This document shows positions 28,360 to 37,435 of a DNA stretch of 64,000 nucleotides, one piece after another; the stretch's first letter is position 1; every line of letters starts with the position of its first letter. Under the pieces are notes generated by a model that worked only from the letters and a program-made list of their open reading frames with translations, was not told where the DNA came from and searched no databases. Position numbers and translations under genes: made by a program. This DNA is from Amphritea japonica ATCC BAA-1530 (GTDB lineage Bacteria; Pseudomonadota; Gammaproteobacteria; Pseudomonadales; Balneatricaceae), in contig NZ_AP014545.1 in assembly GCF_016592435.1 (NCBI RefSeq), forward strand, positions 2,922,693 to 2,986,692, in the 5' to 3' direction.

Positions 28360-29048
28360 GCGGAACAAATACAACCATGAGCCGCGCAGAAATTCTGGGA
28401 AACATCCGTACCGGGCTGAACCGCAATCAGGATGATAGCCAGCGCCAGCAAGCCGTGACAAATCGACTCGCCGCCAAAGCAGATAATCTGATTCCCAGCA
28501 GAGCACAACTACCCTTTGCTGAACAGGTAGCACTGTTCAAGGCGATGACCGATGAAGCACTGGCCGAATTGATTGAGCTTGATAGCCTCGATCAGGTGCC
28601 GCAGGCATGTGCCGACTGGTTATCCAGTCAAGGTATCAGGCAGCTCATCAGCGCCAGTAATTCTGAACTGACGACAATGGATTGGAGCCCATTAGAACAG
28701 CAACAGATCACCCGTACGGAACGCGTTGCTCAGGCCGGTGATATTGCCAGTCTGACATCAAGCTTTGCCGGAATAGCCGAGACCGGGACGATCATGCTTC
28801 ACTCCGGATCCCAAAGCCCTACAACTCTGAATTTTCTACCGGATAACCACCTGATAATACTACATCGCTCAACGATTGTAGGGGTCTATGAAGAAGCATG
28901 GAAGAAAACCAGAGAAAAATACGGTAATAGCATGCCGCGTACCGTCAATATGATTACTGGCCCCTCCCGCAGTGCCGACATAGAACAGAAACTACAGATG
29001 GGCGCGCACGGGCCCAAAAACCTGGTCATATTACTAATTAACGACTAA
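28356..29048 (+). CDS. lutC: L-lactate utilization protein LutC (LUD domain)
   Basis: 230 residues, a single LUD domain in the C-terminal two thirds: ITRTERVAQAGDIASLTSS, AGIAETGTIMLHSGSQSPTTLNFLP (about 145-169), NHLIILHRSTIVGVYEEA and ITGPSRSADIEQKLQMGAHGP. These are the conserved LutC/YkgG motifs. It is the third subunit of the lactate-oxidising complex. Coupled to lutB by an ATGA overlap and followed by a terminator at 29073-29113. Confidence 0.94.
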   Translation: MSGTNTTMSRAEILGNIRTGLNRNQDDSQRQQAVTNRLAAKADNLIPSRAQLPFAEQVALFKAMTDEALAELIELDSLDQVPQACADWLSSQGIRQLISASNSELTTMDWSPLEQQQITRTERVAQAGDIASLTSSFAGIAETGTIMLHSGSQSPTTLNFLPDNHLIILHRSTIVGVYEEAWKKTREKYGNSMPRTVNMITGPSRSADIEQKLQMGAHGPKNLVILLIND

Positions 29049-29072
29049 TTAGCAGCAAAGCCATTTCGAAAC

Positions 29073-29113
29073 AGCCCTAATCCTTAAAAAAGATAGGGCT
29101 ATTTGCCTTTTCT
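29073..29113 (+). terminator. Rho-independent terminator after lutC
   Basis: AGCCCTA (29073-29079) pairs with TAGGGCT (29094-29100), followed by ATTTGCCTTTTCT. Modest U tract. Confidence 0.6.
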
Positions 29114-29198
29114 ATCGTTATAGTGACCCTTGTTCTGGTCAGACAGAATTAATACAGGAAAAATACCCGCCCTCTAACATATCCAAAAGGATGCTTTT

Positions 29199-30209
29199 GT
29201 GGAGTCGTTGGCCCGACAGATAAAGTTATTATTCAGCAAGAGACGAGCCACTGTCGCTTTATGTACATTGCTGATTGTCTACTGCAGCTCAATCCAGGCA
29301 TTGGATCTGGGTTCTGAGCCCATCTCACCTCTGCAGCCAAACCTTGCATTAAACCCGGCCAAAATCGCGCTTGGCAGAGTGCTATTCCACGACCCAAGGC
29401 TTTCATCAGATAACAGTATCAGCTGTGCCAGTTGCCATAATCTCAGCCTGGGAGGCGCCGACACCGGCGCCATATCTTTCGGCGTTAATCAGGCAGCCGG
29501 TAGCGCAAATACACCCACAGTGTACAACAGCAGTTTAAATTTCGTTCAGTTTTGGAATGGCCGGGCCAGAGATCTCAACGAGCAGGTCAGTGGCCCGGTA
29601 CACAACCCGGTAGAAATGAATAGTAACTGGCTGGAGATAATAAACCGCCTCAGCCAGGACAAACCCTTAACAGAGCAATTCAAAATAGCCTATATCGATG
29701 GCATCAGCATTGAAAACATACAAGACGCCATCATCCAGTTCGAGCATTCACTGGTTACACTCAATGCACCCTTTGATCGCTGGATTACAGGGGATTCAAC
29801 CGCTCTCTCAGAAACACAGATACAGGGTTACCGCCTGTTTAAATCCTATGGCTGTATCAGTTGCCATCAAGGCAGAAATGTAGGCGGTAACATGTATGCT
29901 TACTTCGGCGCAGTGACCGATATTTCTGCCTATTTTCGCGACCGGGGAACCGCCATTAATGAAACCGATCTGGGCCGCTATACCGACACACACAACCCCG
30001 CCGACAGATACCTGTTTAAAGTGCCAAGTTTGCGACTGGCTTCCCTGACGCCCCCCTACTTTCACGACGGTTCAATCGCTCAGCTATCAGACGCCATCAC
30101 CATCATGGGCCGTTTCCAGCTAGGTCGCGATATTCCAAAAGAACATGTGTCGGCAATTCAGGCATTTATTGAATCTCTGGCTGGCGAACACCCGGAGCTG
30201 GCTAAATGA
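29199..30209 (+). CDS. Periplasmic diheme cytochrome c peroxidase-family protein
   Basis: 336 residues with a signal peptide (hydrophobic core about 18-32). Two c-type haem sites are present: CASCH (about residue 75) and CISCH (about residue 218), with family motifs LGRVLFHDPRLS, QFWNGRARDL and SLRLASLTPPYFHDGS. Members of the CCP/MauG family reduce H2O2 or oxidise substrates in the periplasm. The GTG start has AAAGGA seven bases upstream. Its stop overlaps the start of a large GGDEF-EAL gene (ATGA), so the peroxidase and the c-di-GMP enzyme are made together. A link between haem redox chemistry and signalling is inference. Confidence 0.9.
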   Translation: MESLARQIKLLFSKRRATVALCTLLIVYCSSIQALDLGSEPISPLQPNLALNPAKIALGRVLFHDPRLSSDNSISCASCHNLSLGGADTGAISFGVNQAAGSANTPTVYNSSLNFVQFWNGRARDLNEQVSGPVHNPVEMNSNWLEIINRLSQDKPLTEQFKIAYIDGISIENIQDAIIQFEHSLVTLNAPFDRWITGDSTALSETQIQGYRLFKSYGCISCHQGRNVGGNMYAYFGAVTDISAYFRDRGTAINETDLGRYTDTHNPADRYLFKVPSLRLASLTPPYFHDGSIAQLSDAITIMGRFQLGRDIPKEHVSAIQAFIESLAGEHPELAK

Positions 30210-33200
30210 TCTGGTTTAAAGCCCGCCTGTATCTGACATCAATAATCGCGATAACGCTACTTGCCTGGCTTTTCTATATCGTTCAAATAGAAAGTACGCA
30301 GCCTAACCAACGACGTTCTGAAGTGCTCTTACAACAACAAGCGCTGGACAACGCTCTGGATCTGGAAGTATCGCTCATTAGTTCAATGGGCCAGCAAAAC
30401 TATGACGAACTAGTCACGCTGACTACTCAACTTCAGCGTCAGGAAAACGACAATGCTGTTGCAACACTGTTTATTAACCTGCCCCCGGAACTGGAAGCTC
30501 AGCTTACTCAATACCGCACCACCCTGAAGCAACGGATTGCATTAATAGAGCAGCTTAAAACCCATGCTGCTATTGTGCGCAACGGTCTGAACTATATGCC
30601 AACGCTGCTGCATGACATCGCTGAAAATGATAACGCCAACCTCCCTCTCGCCAAAGAAATTGTTAATCAGCTATACCAGTATCATATTTTTAGAAGCGGT
30701 CTGGACGCAGCAGAGATAAAAACCAACCTTCGCCAGCTTCCTGCCAACAGCAGCACCAGCGTAAACGACCTGATATCTCATATTACTACCAATCTGAACG
30801 CCCAGACCCGGCTGACTGAACTACTCAAAACATATAAACAGATCCCAAACAGAGCGGTGTTTAACCAACTTTACAATGCCTATCTGGCCTACCGAAACAA
30901 AATAGCAAAGCAAACGGAGTACTTAAACTCAGTTCTGATCGGCCTGACCGCTACGTTAATTCTTCTGCTGACCTTTCTGTACTTACGCCTGACACGCTCT
31001 CACAGCCAAACCAATAAGGCACAAAAACGCCTTAAAGATGGTGTCGATAATATTAAAGAAGCATTCGCTCTGTTCGATGCTGATAACCAGCTCATCTTAT
31101 GTAACCACACCTTTAGCAGCTACTATCCCTGGATAACTGAGCTGCTTATACCTGGCACACCTAAATCAGTCATCCAGAACGCCATCGATCAAAAATGTCA
31201 TTACTCCGATGACAGCGATGCCACCCCACGTTCTCTCCAGATTTTAGAGAATGGCGACTGCTACCGATGCAGCAACAGCCCTACCAACGAAGGCGGAGAA
31301 GTCTGGGTGCGGGTCGATATGACCAAAATCCGATCGCGTGAACAGGAGCTTCGCAAGCTTTCAAGAGCACTGGAACAAAGCCCAGCGGCGGTTGTCATCA
31401 CCGATATCAACGGCATTATCGAGTATATAAACCCCAAAGCCGAAGACGTAAGCGGTTATTCACTCGAGGAAGTTGAAGGAAAGCAGCCCAGCATTTTCAG
31501 TTCGGGAGACATATCTCCTGTCAATTACAGGGAGATGTGGGAGCAGATGCTGGCGGGAAAAGCCTGGCAGGGAACTTTCCTGAATCGCCGTAAGAACGGG
31601 CAGCTATACTGGGAAGCCGCAACGATATCCGCGGTCCGGAATTTCCAGGGAGACATCACTCATTTCGTCGCGGTTAAAGAGGATATTACTGAGCGACGCG
31701 CCACCGAAGAGCAGTTGCGGATGAATGCAGCGGTATTTGAAACCACCAATGAGGGGATCATGATCACCTCTCCCGATGCACAAATTATCTCAGTCAACCC
31801 TGCCTTCACTGAGATAACCGGCTACAGTTCCACAGAAGTCATTGGTAAAACGCCACAGGTATTCCAATCCGGGAAACAGAAAAAAACTTTTTACTCAGAT
31901 ATGTGGAAAACCCTTGAGCAAAAAGACAGCTGGTCTGGAGAGGTCTGGAATAAACGCCGGAGCGGGGAAGCTTACCCTCAGTGGCTCTCCATTGCTGCGG
32001 TCCGTAATAGCGATGGCCAGCTTGAGCAGTATGTCGCTGTCTTTTCAGATATGACTCAGCGCAAGGCTGATGAAGAAAAGATCCGACTACAAGCCAATTT
32101 TGACGCTCTTACCGGTTTACCTAACCGCATCATGCTTAAACATGAACTTCAGCGGGTCTTACAGTATTGCCAGGAACAGCAATCTGTCTGCGCACTCCTC
32201 TTTATTGATCTCGATCGTTTTAAAGCCGTAAACGACACCTTAGGCCACTCCGTTGGCGATGAGATGCTTCAGCAAGTGAGTCAACGACTGACCAGTATCA
32301 TTCGTAAAGATGACCTGCTCGCCCGCTTCGGAGGCGACGAGTTTGTCATTGTGTTGCCCGATATTGCAACACCCGAGGATGCTATTCAGACGGCGGACAG
32401 AGCTATCGAAGTATTGCGGCCGCCCTTTCAGCTGGCAAATCGAACATTATATATTGGAGCAAGTGTCGGAATATCCTGCTACCCCAATGATGCCGAGAAT
32501 GGTGAGGCGATGCTACGCCATGCTGATATGGCGATGTACCTGGCAAAAGACAATGGCCGTAATCAACACCAGTTTTTTAATGCCGAGATGCGCGACCGGG
32601 TTAGAAACCGCACGGACATGGAGCACTCTATGCGCCATGCAATCGAACATGAAGAGTTTGAACTCTACTATCAGCCCATCTATAACTGCATCACCCATAA
32701 AGTCACCGCAGCAGAAGCTCTCATTCGCTGGCATCACCCAGAACACGGCCTGATCAGCCCGGCAGAGTTTATTCCCCTTGCGGAAGATACCGGACTGATA
32801 CAGCCGATCGGACTTTGGGTTTTCCGACAGGCTTGTGCACAATTACGCGCATGGAAAGATCAGGGCATCGGTAGCTTCGCCATCTCTGTAAACATTTCCA
32901 GCAGCCAGCGCCACCTTGGGTTCAATGCGCAGGTAGCCGCTGATATTATCAACTCAACCGGGGCAGACCCAACTAACATTATTTTTGAAATTACTGAGAG
33001 CATGTTTCTTGAAAGTTCAAGTGAAGCGATCAGTTGGCTGGATCAGCTAAAAGAATTAGGCGCACAACTGGCTATCGATGATTTTGGAACTGGTTACTCT
33101 TCGCTAAGCTATCTGAAGCAGTTTCCAATTGATAAATTAAAAATCGATCGCGCCTTTATCCGCGATCTGCCTGACAATGCGGAAGACGCCTCGCTGGTCA

Positions 33201-33415
33201 ATGCTATTACAGCGATGTCAAAGAGTCTGGGGTTAGAGCTGATAGCTGAAGGCGTAGAAACCACCGAGCAGTTTAAATATTTACACCAGCTAGGTTGTCA
33301 GAATATACAGGGATTTCTGTTTAGCAAGCCGGTTCCGGCGGAGAAACTCCCCAATGTCATAAGGCAGATAGAGGACAACTCGTATTCAAAATCTCCTACC
33401 GACTACGTCATCTGA
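30206..33415 (+). CDS. PAS-GGDEF-EAL membrane protein with all-helical periplasmic sensor
   Basis: 1069 residues. A membrane helix (about 7-25), an all-helical periplasmic region (about 26-235, DAHL-like), a second helix (about 242-262), a partial PAS (about 270-385), two PAS domains each with a PAC motif (about 385-505 and 510-625), GGDEF (about 630-795) and EAL (about 815-1060). GGDEF is intact with an RKDD inhibitory site five residues upstream. The EAL core (EALIRW, DDFGTGYSS, KIDRAFI) is intact. Both cyclase and phosphodiesterase activity are therefore possible. It is translationally coupled to the diheme peroxidase gene, which suggests redox- or peroxide-linked c-di-GMP control. Confidence 0.92.
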   Translation: MIWFKARLYLTSIIAITLLAWLFYIVQIESTQPNQRRSEVLLQQQALDNALDLEVSLISSMGQQNYDELVTLTTQLQRQENDNAVATLFINLPPELEAQLTQYRTTLKQRIALIEQLKTHAAIVRNGLNYMPTLLHDIAENDNANLPLAKEIVNQLYQYHIFRSGLDAAEIKTNLRQLPANSSTSVNDLISHITTNLNAQTRLTELLKTYKQIPNRAVFNQLYNAYLAYRNKIAKQTEYLNSVLIGLTATLILLLTFLYLRLTRSHSQTNKAQKRLKDGVDNIKEAFALFDADNQLILCNHTFSSYYPWITELLIPGTPKSVIQNAIDQKCHYSDDSDATPRSLQILENGDCYRCSNSPTNEGGEVWVRVDMTKIRSREQELRKLSRALEQSPAAVVITDINGIIEYINPKAEDVSGYSLEEVEGKQPSIFSSGDISPVNYREMWEQMLAGKAWQGTFLNRRKNGQLYWEAATISAVRNFQGDITHFVAVKEDITERRATEEQLRMNAAVFETTNEGIMITSPDAQIISVNPAFTEITGYSSTEVIGKTPQVFQSGKQKKTFYSDMWKTLEQKDSWSGEVWNKRRSGEAYPQWLSIAAVRNSDGQLEQYVAVFSDMTQRKADEEKIRLQANFDALTGLPNRIMLKHELQRVLQYCQEQQSVCALLFIDLDRFKAVNDTLGHSVGDEMLQQVSQRLTSIIRKDDLLARFGGDEFVIVLPDIATPEDAIQTADRAIEVLRPPFQLANRTLYIGASVGISCYPNDAENGEAMLRHADMAMYLAKDNGRNQHQFFNAEMRDRVRNRTDMEHSMRHAIEHEEFELYYQPIYNCITHKVTAAEALIRWHHPEHGLISPAEFIPLAEDTGLIQPIGLWVFRQACAQLRAWKDQGIGSFAISVNISSSQRHLGFNAQVAADIINSTGADPTNIIFEITESMFLESSSEAISWLDQLKELGAQLAIDDFGTGYSSLSYLKQFPIDKLKIDRAFIRDLPDNAEDASLVNAITAMSKSLGLELIAEGVETTEQFKYLHQLGCQNIQGFLFSKPVPAEKLPNVIRQIEDNSYSKSPTDYVI

Positions 33416-33421
33416 TTTAAG

Positions 33422-33448
33422 CAAAAAAAAACCGCCAACAGGCGGTTT
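33422..33448. terminator. Bidirectional terminator between GGDEF-EAL gene and YjfB-like gene
   Basis: AAACCGCC/GGCGGTTT stem around AACA, preceded by an A run. It acts most clearly on the minus strand (T tract) after the YjfB-like gene and may also stop the plus-strand operon. Confidence 0.7.
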
Positions 33449-33464
33449 ATAATAAGTTTCGCAG

Positions 33465-33662
33465 TTAAGCCATTATATCGATACTTTGCCCTAACGGGGA
33501 TGTAGGATCGACAGCAGCCATCGCGGCACTTTCCAGCAGTTGTAACGCCATTGCACCTTGCAACTCAATATTGTCTTTGGCTTTGCCAGCAACAGCCAGG
33601 GCTACATCATTCTGTAACGAGGCTTGCTGATATGCCGAAGCGGAAGCCGCTGTAATTTCCAT
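33465..33662 (-). CDS. Small YjfB-like putative motility protein
   Basis: 65 residues, no signal peptide. The pattern QQASLQNDVALAVAGKAKDN (about residues 11-30), followed by an Ala/Leu-rich helix and a short C-terminal tail ending SIDIMA, resembles the YjfB putative-motility family, and the match is moderate. AGGAG lies seven bases before the ATG at 33662; an ATG six bases earlier would leave almost no spacing. A sigma-28 promoter at 33689-33714 independently places the gene in the flagellar regulon. Function unknown. Confidence 0.7.
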   Translation of the reverse strand: MEITAASASAYQQASLQNDVALAVAGKAKDNIELQGAMALQLLESAAMAAVDPTSPLGQSIDIMA

Positions 33663-33995
33663 TGTCATACTCCTAACCGATATGAGTTATATCGGCTAAC
33701 AACAGAAAACTTGAGCAATTCATCGCTCAACATCTGCTTTTTTATAGATCATTAACTTATGATAGAGTCCCGAAACCCAGTGCCTACGACGTAGCTCAAG
33801 TAACCGATCCACACACGCGATATACAAAATATGATCAGGCGCTACAATACAAAGAAAATGTATGGCTAGACGCTGCAATTCACTAAGCAACCTATCCATT
33901 AAGTATGGCGTCACTATCTTACTTATATAAACTCAGTTATACCGGCGCTGTCCGACTGCATAAGCGTCATTTAACAATCAATTATAGAGGTTATA
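33663..33995. other. Gene-poor interval (333 nt) with sigma-28 promoter
   Basis: Between the YjfB-like gene and the GFA gene. It holds the sigma-28 promoter at 33689-33714 and, upstream of the GFA gene, a GAGG ribosome site. A 64-codon minus-strand frame at 33720-33914 has no recognisable features and is not called. Confidence 0.5.
33689..33714 (-). promoter_or_regulatory. Sigma-28 (FliA) promoter of the YjfB-like gene
   Basis: Read on the minus strand: TCAAGTTT (33707-33714), 10-nt spacer, GCCGATAT (33689-33696). The -10 box agrees fully with the flagellar consensus GCCGATA. The spacer is one base shorter than the usual 11. The start codon lies 27 nt downstream. Confidence 0.7.
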
Positions 33996-34385
33996 ATGAT
34001 CACAGGTAGCTGTCTTTGCGGTAACGTGAAATACACCATTTCTGGTACGGTAGGGAAGATCGTTCACTGTCACTGTAATACGTGCCAAAAAGCACATGGT
34101 TCAGCATTCTCGAGTGTTGCCGCAGTAGAAGATAAGTATTTTGATATATCCGGAACTGAGCACCTGAAGTCATTCGAATCATCGAAGGGCAAAAAACGTT
34201 ATTTTTGTGCCAATTGCGGTACTCAAATCTACGCCAAAAGAGAAAACACCGAACACCTGATTTTGCGCTTAGGCTCTTTGGACGATGATCCAAGAGCTGA
34301 GGAGAAAAGCCATATATGGCTATCTCAGAAGGCCTCCTGGTACAGGATAAACAACAACTTACCCGAGCATCAGGAGTTTGAATAA
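33996..34385 (+). CDS. GFA/CENP-V-family zinc protein
   Basis: 129 residues. Zinc-site cysteines are in order: SCLCGNVKY (about residues 5-13), HCHCNTCQKAHGSAFSS (about 24-40) and YFCANCGTQIY (about 69-79), the complete glutathione-dependent formaldehyde-activating (Gfa)/CENP-V fold. The name is historical, and most members have no proven activity. GAGG precedes the ATG. It stands alone. Confidence 0.92.
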   Translation: MITGSCLCGNVKYTISGTVGKIVHCHCNTCQKAHGSAFSSVAAVEDKYFDISGTEHLKSFESSKGKKRYFCANCGTQIYAKRENTEHLILRLGSLDDDPRAEEKSHIWLSQKASWYRINNNLPEHQEFE

Positions 34386-34653
34386 CACTCTGTAAAGAAC
34401 ACTCATCAGCTCAGTTTTTGTATATTCATATCGGACCTCTGAATAAAAGACTGCAGCAATGCACTCAACCCCTGCATATCCGGAAGAACTTTCAGAATAT
34501 TAATCTTTTGCTTCAACAGGCTATAGCCTTTTACTACAAAGTGTCACATTCAGCAGTTTAATCGGAACGAACGAATTGTTCGGTCACTGGTCCTATTTAA
34601 TAGCCGAAGAACGATTTCAATATCACCTTCTTATTAAACTTTGTGGAGGCTCT

Positions 34654-35028
34654 ATGTCTAAAGCAAACTCGTTTTCAGTGCTGATTACAGGGCTTTTGTT
34701 TATTCTTCCCCTATCAACCCCAATACAAGCCGAATATAGCCTTATACAAGGTGAAAAGTGGAGAGGGGTTAAAGTCGGCACTAATGCACCCCGATCGCGG
34801 GATCTGATCTGCCGTGATTCAAACTGCTTACAGATTCTTAACCAGTTCCAGATACCTACTGAGCTTCAATCACTCGGTCTCAGGAAGCTGTCGATTGAGA
34901 CTTTGGCTGAAATTAAAGGCGTAAGATCTGAGAGAGATCGTTTATTCCTTCCAGATGCTGTAGGGCGTCCCATATACAGAATTAACGATCGATTTTTCAA
35001 AGAGGGGCTCGAACGGAAACACCGATAG
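34654..35028 (+). CDS. Uncharacterized secreted protein, 124 aa
   Basis: Not recognised. Signal peptide (hydrophobic core SVLITGLLFILPL, cleavage near IQA-EY at about residue 28) and a basic mature part of about 96 residues with two nearby cysteines (LICRDSNC, about 58-65) that could pair. The ATG at 34654 has GGAGG four bases upstream; an open frame continues to 34576 without such a site. It faces polB tail to tail. No functional clue in the context. Confidence 0.6.
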   Translation: MSKANSFSVLITGLLFILPLSTPIQAEYSLIQGEKWRGVKVGTNAPRSRDLICRDSNCLQILNQFQIPTELQSLGLRKLSIETLAEIKGVRSERDRLFLPDAVGRPIYRINDRFFKEGLERKHR

Positions 35029-35050
35029 CTTAATCAAAGAGCGGGAACGA

Positions 35051-37435
35051 TCAAAAAAGACTGATCTGAGGAGCAGATATGCCATCAAGGCTATCATCGA
35101 GAAACATCAGGATACCATCGGAGATCGGTACCAGCTGGCGATCCAGGTAGTGCTGATAATCGATAGGGGAACGCAACAGCGATATCGGTTCAGGGCCGTT
35201 CACCGTGATCAGATATTCAATATGCATCCCGGCAGAAAAACGGTTCAGCCTTTTACTGTCGGATAACTGATCATAGAGTTTTTGTGCCGCTTGCACATGG
35301 GGAGGCCGGTTTTTACTGTATTCCTCTAGAGGGCGACGCAGACGTTTACGATACACCAACTCGTCATCCAGCTCCCCCACTTTCAGCTGCTTAACCACCT
35401 GCTTCAGATAATCTTTATAGGGCATATCGCTGAAAATCAAACGGTAGAGCTCTCGCTGTACCCGACGCGCCAATGGTGTCCAGTCAGAACGCACCGTTTC
35501 AAGTCCCTTGAAAACCAGCTCTTCACTGCCATCGGTGAAATGACGAATACCCGCATAACGCTTCTTCGTACCCTTCTCAGAATGGCGCATCGTCGGCATC
35601 AGAAAACGCCGATAGTGAGTTTCATATTCCAGTTCCAGATGGCAGGGCAAGCCAAAGCGCTGCTGTACCTCATCCTGCCACCACTGGTTAAGAAAAGCTT
35701 CCAGACGAAGCCCCTCTTCCTGAGTTTTATCCACAGGGAAATCATCTCCCAACCAGACAAACACTGAGTCGGTGTCACCATAGATCACTTTATAGCCGAA
35801 TTGAGACTCAATTTTCTCTTGTGTACGGATAAGAATTTCATGCCCCCGCAGGGTAATAGAGCCTGACAGGCGCTGATCAAAGAAACGACAGACATCGGAG
35901 CCAAGCACTCCGTAAAAACTGTTCATGATGATCTTTATCGCCTGCGACAGAGGCGTATTTTTCTCAGCTTTTGCCCGATCCCTTGCCTGCCAAAGGCGTT
36001 CAATAATCCCGGGGAGTATCGCCTCTTTACGGTTGAAAATAGCATGATTAAAACCCGGTACCAGGTCATCTGGACAGCACTCAGTACCGGTACCTTCTGC
36101 CAGGGCAAAAGGGTCCACCATAAAGGTCCGTATAATACTCGGATACAGGCTTTTAAAATCCAGTACCAGTACCTGATTATAAAGTCCCGGCCGGGACTCC
36201 ATCACATAGCCACCGGGAGCACCCATCTGTGATTCACCCGATGCATACACCGGCGCTACATAGCCTTTACGATGTAAACGCGGTAGGTACAGGTTATCAA
36301 AGGAGGCTGCGGAACCACCGACTTTATCCAACGGCAAACCGGTCAGTCGGCTGCGCTCAATCAGGTAATGCAACAGCTGTGCATGTTCAAATATATCCCA
36401 GACCAGCTTACAATCTTCAAGATTATATTCAGCTAACTTTCTTGGATCGGTCCGGTAGACTTGTTGAATCTCTTCCCCTTTATTAAGCCCTTCATCCTGT
36501 TGATGCCCCAGTAATTTACCCCGGTCCAGCAATTGATTAGAGACATTTTCAAGAGAGAAGCTTTCAAATTGGTACGTGGCACCTTTCAGGGTATCGATAC
36601 CATCCAGCACAACCCGTCCGGCAATTCGGCAAAACCACTTACCGTTAGCCGATTGAATAACCTGTATACGGCTTCGATCCCGGCCCAGATTCAAAGGCAC
36701 TTGCAGCCGCCTGGCCCGCTCATGCAATACCCGAAAATCGAAACCGACCACATTCCAGCCGATAAAAACATCCGGATCATACTGCTCAACTTCCCGAACA
36801 AACGCCTGCAACAGCGCACGCTCATCGTTAACGTATTCTAACCAGGGTTCATTTTTCCCCTCACCTACGATCAACACTTTTCTGAGCTGATCCGAGTACA
36901 GGCCAATAGAGAAGATCCGGTCAGCCCGCATGGTGGTTTCAATATCCACCGACAGCATAGTCAGCTGAGGCTCATAATTCGTCGGTTGAAGTTGTGCAGA
37001 CGTTTCACTAAACCGTACCCGGGCGCTATCCTGAATAAAGCGCTCCATGAGAAAACGATCAACCGGGCGAATATCCTCCTCGATCATCGAAATAGCGTAG
37101 GTTTGCAATCGGTCAGAGAGTTGTCGATAGCCTTTGAGTGAGCGGCTGTAGAGACCGCAGACAGGTCGTTGTTGCAGATCTTTCAGGGGCAACGGTGATA
37201 GTCGCCAGTCTGTAATCGGTTCGAGCAACGGTTCGATTCGAGGGAGATCCTCTTCGAGCACGAAGAAAACCCCCTCCTGGCCAGGTACCGTGACAGGAAA
37301 CGCTCCCTGATTACCTTTTAACCAGAATTGGAAGCTAATCCCGCCGGGCGTATCAAACTGCTGCCGGGTAAGAATAAAGCCGCTGGATTCAGAGGGTATA
37401 TTAGATAGCACTGGCTCAGCCAAAGGGAGCAACAA
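35051..37435 (-). CDS. polB: DNA polymerase II (family B, damage-inducible type)
   Basis: About 794 residues, the size of E. coli Pol II. Exonuclease motifs: Exo I LSVDIETT (about residues 158-165), Exo II in GWNVVGFDF, Exo III YNLEDC. Polymerase motif A is DFKSLYPSII (about 427-436), motif B KIIMNSFYGVLGS, motif C YGDTDSVF (about 547-554). The enzyme works in replication restart and translesion synthesis. The start is uncertain: the TTG at 37435 overlaps mvaD by 20 nt, while a GTG at 37411 just past the mvaD stop gives an N-terminus closer to E. coli. It is the last gene of the mevalonate operon, an odd neighbour. Confidence 0.95.
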   Translation of the reverse strand: MLLPLAEPVLSNIPSESSGFILTRQQFDTPGGISFQFWLKGNQGAFPVTVPGQEGVFFVLEEDLPRIEPLLEPITDWRLSPLPLKDLQQRPVCGLYSRSLKGYRQLSDRLQTYAISMIEEDIRPVDRFLMERFIQDSARVRFSETSAQLQPTNYEPQLTMLSVDIETTMRADRIFSIGLYSDQLRKVLIVGEGKNEPWLEYVNDERALLQAFVREVEQYDPDVFIGWNVVGFDFRVLHERARRLQVPLNLGRDRSRIQVIQSANGKWFCRIAGRVVLDGIDTLKGATYQFESFSLENVSNQLLDRGKLLGHQQDEGLNKGEEIQQVYRTDPRKLAEYNLEDCKLVWDIFEHAQLLHYLIERSRLTGLPLDKVGGSAASFDNLYLPRLHRKGYVAPVYASGESQMGAPGGYVMESRPGLYNQVLVLDFKSLYPSIIRTFMVDPFALAEGTGTECCPDDLVPGFNHAIFNRKEAILPGIIERLWQARDRAKAEKNTPLSQAIKIIMNSFYGVLGSDVCRFFDQRLSGSITLRGHEILIRTQEKIESQFGYKVIYGDTDSVFVWLGDDFPVDKTQEEGLRLEAFLNQWWQDEVQQRFGLPCHLELEYETHYRRFLMPTMRHSEKGTKKRYAGIRHFTDGSEELVFKGLETVRSDWTPLARRVQRELYRLIFSDMPYKDYLKQVVKQLKVGELDDELVYRKRLRRPLEEYSKNRPPHVQAAQKLYDQLSDSKRLNRFSAGMHIEYLITVNGPEPISLLRSPIDYQHYLDRQLVPISDGILMFLDDSLDGISAPQISLF

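Noticed and set aside
33720-33914. 64-codon minus-strand ORF upstream of the YjfB-like gene
   Set aside because: No ribosome site, signal, family motif or neighbour support, and it lies upstream of a mapped-looking sigma-28 promoter.
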